Assembly: GCA_963691885.1 (NCBI GenBank)
Contig: OY829843.1
Coordinates: 2,108,001 to 2,172,000 of the forward strand
Source of the DNA: G963691885 sp963691885
GTDB taxonomy: Bacteria > Pseudomonadota > Alphaproteobacteria > UBA8366 > Aestuariispiraceae
Length of the DNA stretch: 64,000 nt
Direction of reading: 5' to 3'
The notes beneath the pieces were generated by a model, which ran no database searches, had not been told where the DNA came from, and worked only from the letters and a program-made list of their open reading frames with translations. Each line of letters begins with the position of its first letter. The stretch's first letter is position 1. Below, one piece after another: positions 60,896 through 64,000 of the stretch. The translations under genes and the position numbers were made by a program.

Positions 60896-61692
60896 CCATG
60901 GCGTCGTATAAGCCCGTCACAGCGGTGATGCGCGCGCTCTCGGTGTTGGAGGCAATGAACAAGACCGCGGGCCAATCCACGATCGGGACCTTGCATCAGG
61001 CAACTGGCATCGACAAGGCAACCCTGGTCCGGATGGTGGAGACCCTGTGTAGCGCGGGATATGTCGCCCGGGATGATGTGGCGCGCGGGTATTTTCTGAC
61101 CGGTCGTACGCTCAGCTTGTCATCGGGGTATGATCAACATCGTGTCTTGGGCCGAATAGTGGAACCGATCCTCGTCGGGTTTCGCGATGCCATTGGCTGG
61201 CCGTCCGACGTCGCCCTTTTTGATCATGACGCCATGCTGGTTGCGGAAACCTCCCGTGAACCCGGACCCCTTTCCTTTAACAGGCAGGCCGGGTATCGCG
61301 CCCCAATGTTGGGGACCAGCCTGGGACTTGCCTATCTTAGTTATTCCGATGTGGAAACCAGAGATGAGATCATAGACCGGGTCAGGGATCAGGTTGGTCC
61401 CTGGAACAGGATTGCGGCGGATAGAGCGGTGTTACATCAAAAACTGGACCAGCTTCGCGATCAGGGGTTCACCCGGATGGATTCGGATTACTCCCGTCTG
61501 GAATACGCCCATCGGATCAGCAGCGTCGGCGTGGCCATCGTAGGGCGGGCCCGGGTCCACGGATCGATCAACACGATCTTCCTGAAAAAGATTGTCTCTG
61601 AAGATGCTTTGATACTGGAGCTTGCCCAAAAACTCCAGGCGGTTGCGGCGGAGATTGCGGCGGCTCTTGATCGGGATCTTGATCAGGCTTAG
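60892..61692 (+). CDS. IclR-family transcriptional regulator
   Basis: A 266-residue regulator: N-terminal winged helix (ALSVLEAMNKTAGQSTIGTL, HQATGIDKATLVRMVETL) and a C-terminal IclR effector domain (FNRQAGYRAPMLGTSLGLAY). GTG 60892 overlaps the caiB stop (GTGA); ATG 60898 is an equally good start and the ribosome site does not decide. Likely senses an acid or acyl compound of the acyl-CoA module and binds the palindrome at 59631-59647. Overlaps gluconokinase tail to tail by 4 nt. Confidence 0.9.
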   Translation: MTMASYKPVTAVMRALSVLEAMNKTAGQSTIGTLHQATGIDKATLVRMVETLCSAGYVARDDVARGYFLTGRTLSLSSGYDQHRVLGRIVEPILVGFRDAIGWPSDVALFDHDAMLVAETSREPGPLSFNRQAGYRAPMLGTSLGLAYLSYSDVETRDEIIDRVRDQVGPWNRIAADRAVLHQKLDQLRDQGFTRMDSDYSRLEYAHRISSVGVAIVGRARVHGSINTIFLKKIVSEDALILELAQKLQAVAAEIAAALDRDLDQA

Positions 61693-62216
61693 GCGGGGCT
61701 TCTTATCCCGTCCAGCGCCATGGACAATAAATCATCCGGATCGGCGGCAATATCCAGTTCGACGACATTTTCGTCGCTGAGGGGGCGCTCCAGTGTTGCG
61801 AGCTGACTGTCGAGCAAGCTGGTTGGCATGTAGTGCCCGGTTCGCGCGCTCATGCGCTCTGTCAGCAATTCACGCGTGCCCGTCAGATGAACGATGCGAA
61901 CATCCGGGTCGGGCGCTGAGCCGCCGCGTAGCAGGTCGCGGTATGATCTTTTCAAAGCGGAACAGGTCAAAACGATGGGTCGATCATCCTTTTTTGCCTC
62001 AACAATGCGGTCGTGAAGCGATGTCAGCCAGGGAAAGCGGTCTTCATCGGTCAGGGGAATGCCCTGGCGCATTTTTTCGACATTGGCGTCGCTGTGAAAA
62101 CTGTCCCCTTCAAGATAGGTTGCGTTCAGATTTTCGGCCAGAAGCTCTCCCAGCGTCGTTTTTCCGCAACCGCTGACACCCATTACAATGATGACGGTTG
62201 GATATTGCCCTGCCAT
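61689..62216 (-). CDS. gntK: Gluconokinase
   Basis: A 175-residue P-loop kinase that phosphorylates D-gluconate to 6-phosphogluconate. P-loop VMGVSGCGKTT, then EGDSFHSDANVEKM, GIPLTDEDRFPWL and CSALKRSYRDLLR, all hallmarks of GntK. ATG 62216 lies 7 nt after the gnd stop and has GGGTGAGAT as ribosome site; the long upstream frame overlaps gnd and is rejected. Coupled with gnd, it supplies that enzyme's substrate. Confidence 0.95.
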   Translation of the reverse strand: MAGQYPTVIIVMGVSGCGKTTLGELLAENLNATYLEGDSFHSDANVEKMRQGIPLTDEDRFPWLTSLHDRIVEAKKDDRPIVLTCSALKRSYRDLLRGGSAPDPDVRIVHLTGTRELLTERMSARTGHYMPTSLLDSQLATLERPLSDENVVELDIAADPDDLLSMALDGIRSPA

Positions 62217-62223
62217 TTCGATC

Positions 62224-63621
62224 TCACCCTGCCCAGGGGCCGTGATAGCCACGACCCTCTTTGTCCATTCTTTCGAAACCATGCTGTCCAAAGAAATCCC
62301 TTTGGGCTTGCAGCATGTTCGCGCTGCCTCGCGCTGTTCTGTTAAGATCGAACAGCGCGAGGGCACCGGACAGTGTGGGGACGGCGATTCCATCCTGCAA
62401 CGCCAGAATCACGATCCGGCGCAGGGCGGGAATCCCCTCATTGAGGATTTCTTTGTAAAACGGTCCGGTGATCATTCGCGTTGCGTCAAAGGGTTCATCC
62501 TGGGCGGCAATCGTACTGACCAGTTCTCCGGAAATGATGCATCCGGCCCGCCATACTTTTGCGATTTCGGTCAATTTTAGATCCCAGTTCCACTCGCGTG
62601 AACCCGCCTCAATCACCTGCAAGCCCTGCCAGAACGCAAGCGCCATACCCGCCAGCAAACCCGCGCCAAGATCGTCTTTCGAAACGCTGCCTTGATCAAA
62701 GCCGGTGATGCCGGACCCGAACGCATCTTCAATTTCCCGCCGCAATCCATCTTGAGAGGAGACGGCCCGCGCCAGAAGAGCCGCCTCAACCAGATTGGCC
62801 GGTTGGCCCAAATCCTGCGCTTCCAGAGCCGTCCACCGCCCTGTGCCCTTCTGTGCTGCGCGGTCAAGGATGATATCCAGCATCGGCCTGCCTGTTTCCG
62901 GATCAAGGGTCCGGCATATCTCCTCGGTGATCCCCATCAGGTATGAATGTCGATATCCGCTGTTCAGGTCAGCGAAGAGCGGCGCCATGTCGGCCGGCGT
63001 GTATCCTGCCCCGTCGCGAAGTAAAGCGTAAACATCGGCGATCATCTGCATCAACGCGTATTCGATGCCGTTATGTATGGTCTTTACAAAGTGACCGGCG
63101 CTGTCTGGCCCCATGCGGCCGGCGCAGGATTCGCCATGATATTTGGCGGCAATCGCGGTCAGCATCGGGGCGGCCCGGTTCCAGGCCTGCTGTGACCCGC
63201 CCGCCATGATGGCTGGTCCCTTTCTGGCACCTTCTGCGCCGCCGGATACCCCCATGCCAATGAATTCAAAGCCCTGTTGCGCGAGCTCTGCTTCGCGTCT
63301 TTTCGTGTCGTGATGGTTTGAATTCCCCGCATCGATTAAAATATCGCCGGTCTGCAATTCGGGCAGCAATGTATCGACGGCCATATCAAGGGCAGCACCG
63401 GCCGGGACCATGATGATCACGGCTCTGGGAATCCGAATGGACACCGTAAAGGCAGATAGATCTGTAAACCCCGTGAGACCTGGATGGTCCAATCCGGATA
63501 ATTTTTCTGGGTCCGTATCAAAAAGGGCGACTGTGTAACCATTATCAGCGAGATTCAGTGCCAGATTGCGTCCCATGACACCGACACCCATAAGGCCGAT
63601 ATCCAACTGCCCGTTTGCCAT
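62224..63621 (-). CDS. gnd: 6-phosphogluconate dehydrogenase, decarboxylating
   Basis: A 465-residue NADP enzyme that converts 6-phosphogluconate to ribulose 5-phosphate and CO2. N-terminal GVGVMGRNLALNLADNGY, the GNSNHHDTKRR motif, GVSGGAEGARKGP and the active-site Lys in GHFVKTIHNGIEYALMQ are all present. The length is that of the usual dimeric form. It forms an operon with gluconokinase, giving a gluconate to pentose phosphate route. Confidence 0.96.
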   Translation of the reverse strand: MANGQLDIGLMGVGVMGRNLALNLADNGYTVALFDTDPEKLSGLDHPGLTGFTDLSAFTVSIRIPRAVIIMVPAGAALDMAVDTLLPELQTGDILIDAGNSNHHDTKRREAELAQQGFEFIGMGVSGGAEGARKGPAIMAGGSQQAWNRAAPMLTAIAAKYHGESCAGRMGPDSAGHFVKTIHNGIEYALMQMIADVYALLRDGAGYTPADMAPLFADLNSGYRHSYLMGITEEICRTLDPETGRPMLDIILDRAAQKGTGRWTALEAQDLGQPANLVEAALLARAVSSQDGLRREIEDAFGSGITGFDQGSVSKDDLGAGLLAGMALAFWQGLQVIEAGSREWNWDLKLTEIAKVWRAGCIISGELVSTIAAQDEPFDATRMITGPFYKEILNEGIPALRRIVILALQDGIAVPTLSGALALFDLNRTARGSANMLQAQRDFFGQHGFERMDKEGRGYHGPWAG

Positions 63622-63724
63622 TTCTTGTTTCCCAGTTTGTTGCCGGTAATGAAGGCCCCGGAAGGGGTTCCGACGTGGTTATTGGTGCAAAACTAATTTA
63701 ATGAAAGCCGAGGGTCTAATGATT

Positions 63725-63740
63725 TTGGCATTGGGAATGC
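63725..63740 (+). promoter_or_regulatory. Candidate sigma54 promoter for PII gene
   Basis: TTGGCATTGGGAATGC keeps the exact GG-N10-GC spacing and TGGCA of the sigma54 -24/-12 consensus, 101 nt before the PII ATG. Two GGTGCA half-sites of NtrC type lie nearby (about 63684-63689 and 63758-63763). PII-amtB operons are often under NtrC/sigma54 control. Confidence 0.55.
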
Positions 63741-63841
63741 CGGATTTCATTGTGCGGTGCAACATTACTTTGATTCGATGCTGTATTGCGGCTATAGTGA
63801 TCACCCACGTGTTTCAGTATCTATCTCCCGGGAGAGTCCTT

Positions 63842-64000
63842 ATGAAAATGGTGATGGCCATAATCAAGCCGTTTAAACTTGAAGCGGTGCGTGATGCGGT
63901 TACCGCACTTGGTGTAGATGGCATGACGGTTTCCGAAGTAAAAGGATATGGTCGCCAGAAGGGTCAGACTGAGATCTATCGCGGTTCTGAATACGATATT
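63842..64000 (+). CDS. glnK: Nitrogen regulatory protein PII, GlnK/GlnB type (3' end cut by window)
   Basis: The first 53 residues of a PII protein: MKMVMAIIKPFKLEAVRDAV, then VSEVKGYGRQKGQTEIYRGS and EYDI, leading into the T-loop with the uridylylation Tyr. The MVMAIIKPF start and the sigma54-like promoter suggest the GlnK paralogue, commonly followed by amtB, but GlnB cannot be excluded without the rest. GGGAGAG serves as ribosome site. Confidence 0.9.
   Translation, partial: MKMVMAIIKPFKLEAVRDAVTALGVDGMTVSEVKGYGRQKGQTEIYRGSEYDI

Overview
The window looks like chromosomal DNA of an alphaproteobacterium, most likely a marine or saline-habitat heterotroph. Pointers are a Cpa/Tad pilus locus in the Caulobacter-type order, a heterotetrameric sarcosine oxidase operon, a PAS_5-type protein, a carbon-phosphorus (C-P) lyase operon with a DUF1045 protein nearby, and ectoine breakdown genes. 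The order (Rhodospirillales-like or other) cannot be fixed from this sequence alone. Genes are dense, many are coupled by ATGA overlaps, and no phage, IS element, tRNA, rRNA or CRISPR array was seen.

Layout. 1-4182 (+): an acyl-CoA dehydrogenase homologue that looks like a 3-sulfinopropionyl-CoA desulfinase, a thiamine-diphosphate (ThDP) enzyme and a family III CoA-transferase, a candidate organosulfinate module. 4314-9500 (+): soxBDAG sarcosine oxidase. 9631-19483: Tad pilus locus, tadD (+) facing flp-cpaABCDEF-tadBC (-). 19890-24242: 2-hydroxyacid dehydrogenase, SDR, carnitine-dehydrogenase-like enzyme, DMT permease, PAS protein. 24329-27419 (-): D-carbamoylase, hydantoin racemase and dihydropyrimidinase. 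27517-29127: divergent metallo-beta-lactamase-fold/MarR pair around a perfect operator-like palindrome. 29261-35695 (+): orphan PAS histidine kinase and a complete BMP-type ABC importer. 35910-41388 (+): MscS channel, ectoine hydrolase doeA, deacetylase doeB and a DUF1045 2H phosphoesterase. 41407-49287: small acidic secreted protein, the C-P lyase operon phnGHIJKLMN (-) and divergent phnF (+). 49471-55450: TauE/SafE permease, a two-gene unit of unknown function, an aminotransferase, and a ZnuA-like protein without its usual ligands. 55454-61692: nucleoside-kinase-like protein, then an acyl-CoA module (dehydrogenase, two CoA-transferases, MDR oxidoreductase, IclR regulator) around a second perfect palindrome. 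61689-63621 (-): gluconokinase and 6-phosphogluconate dehydrogenase. 63842-end (+): start of a PII gene behind a sigma54-like promoter.

How it fits together. Most of the window serves use of small dissolved organic compounds: methylated amines (sarcosine), phosphonates, ectoine, hydantoins/ureides, acyl-CoA-linked acids and perhaps sulfinates, with transport and local regulators. The main points for follow-up are the desulfinase-like module, the DUF1045 protein as a possible stand-in for the missing PhnP, the duplicated N-terminal domain in CpaF, and the unknown pair at 50842-53281. All functional calls rest on reading motifs and family resemblance by eye; no database search was run.
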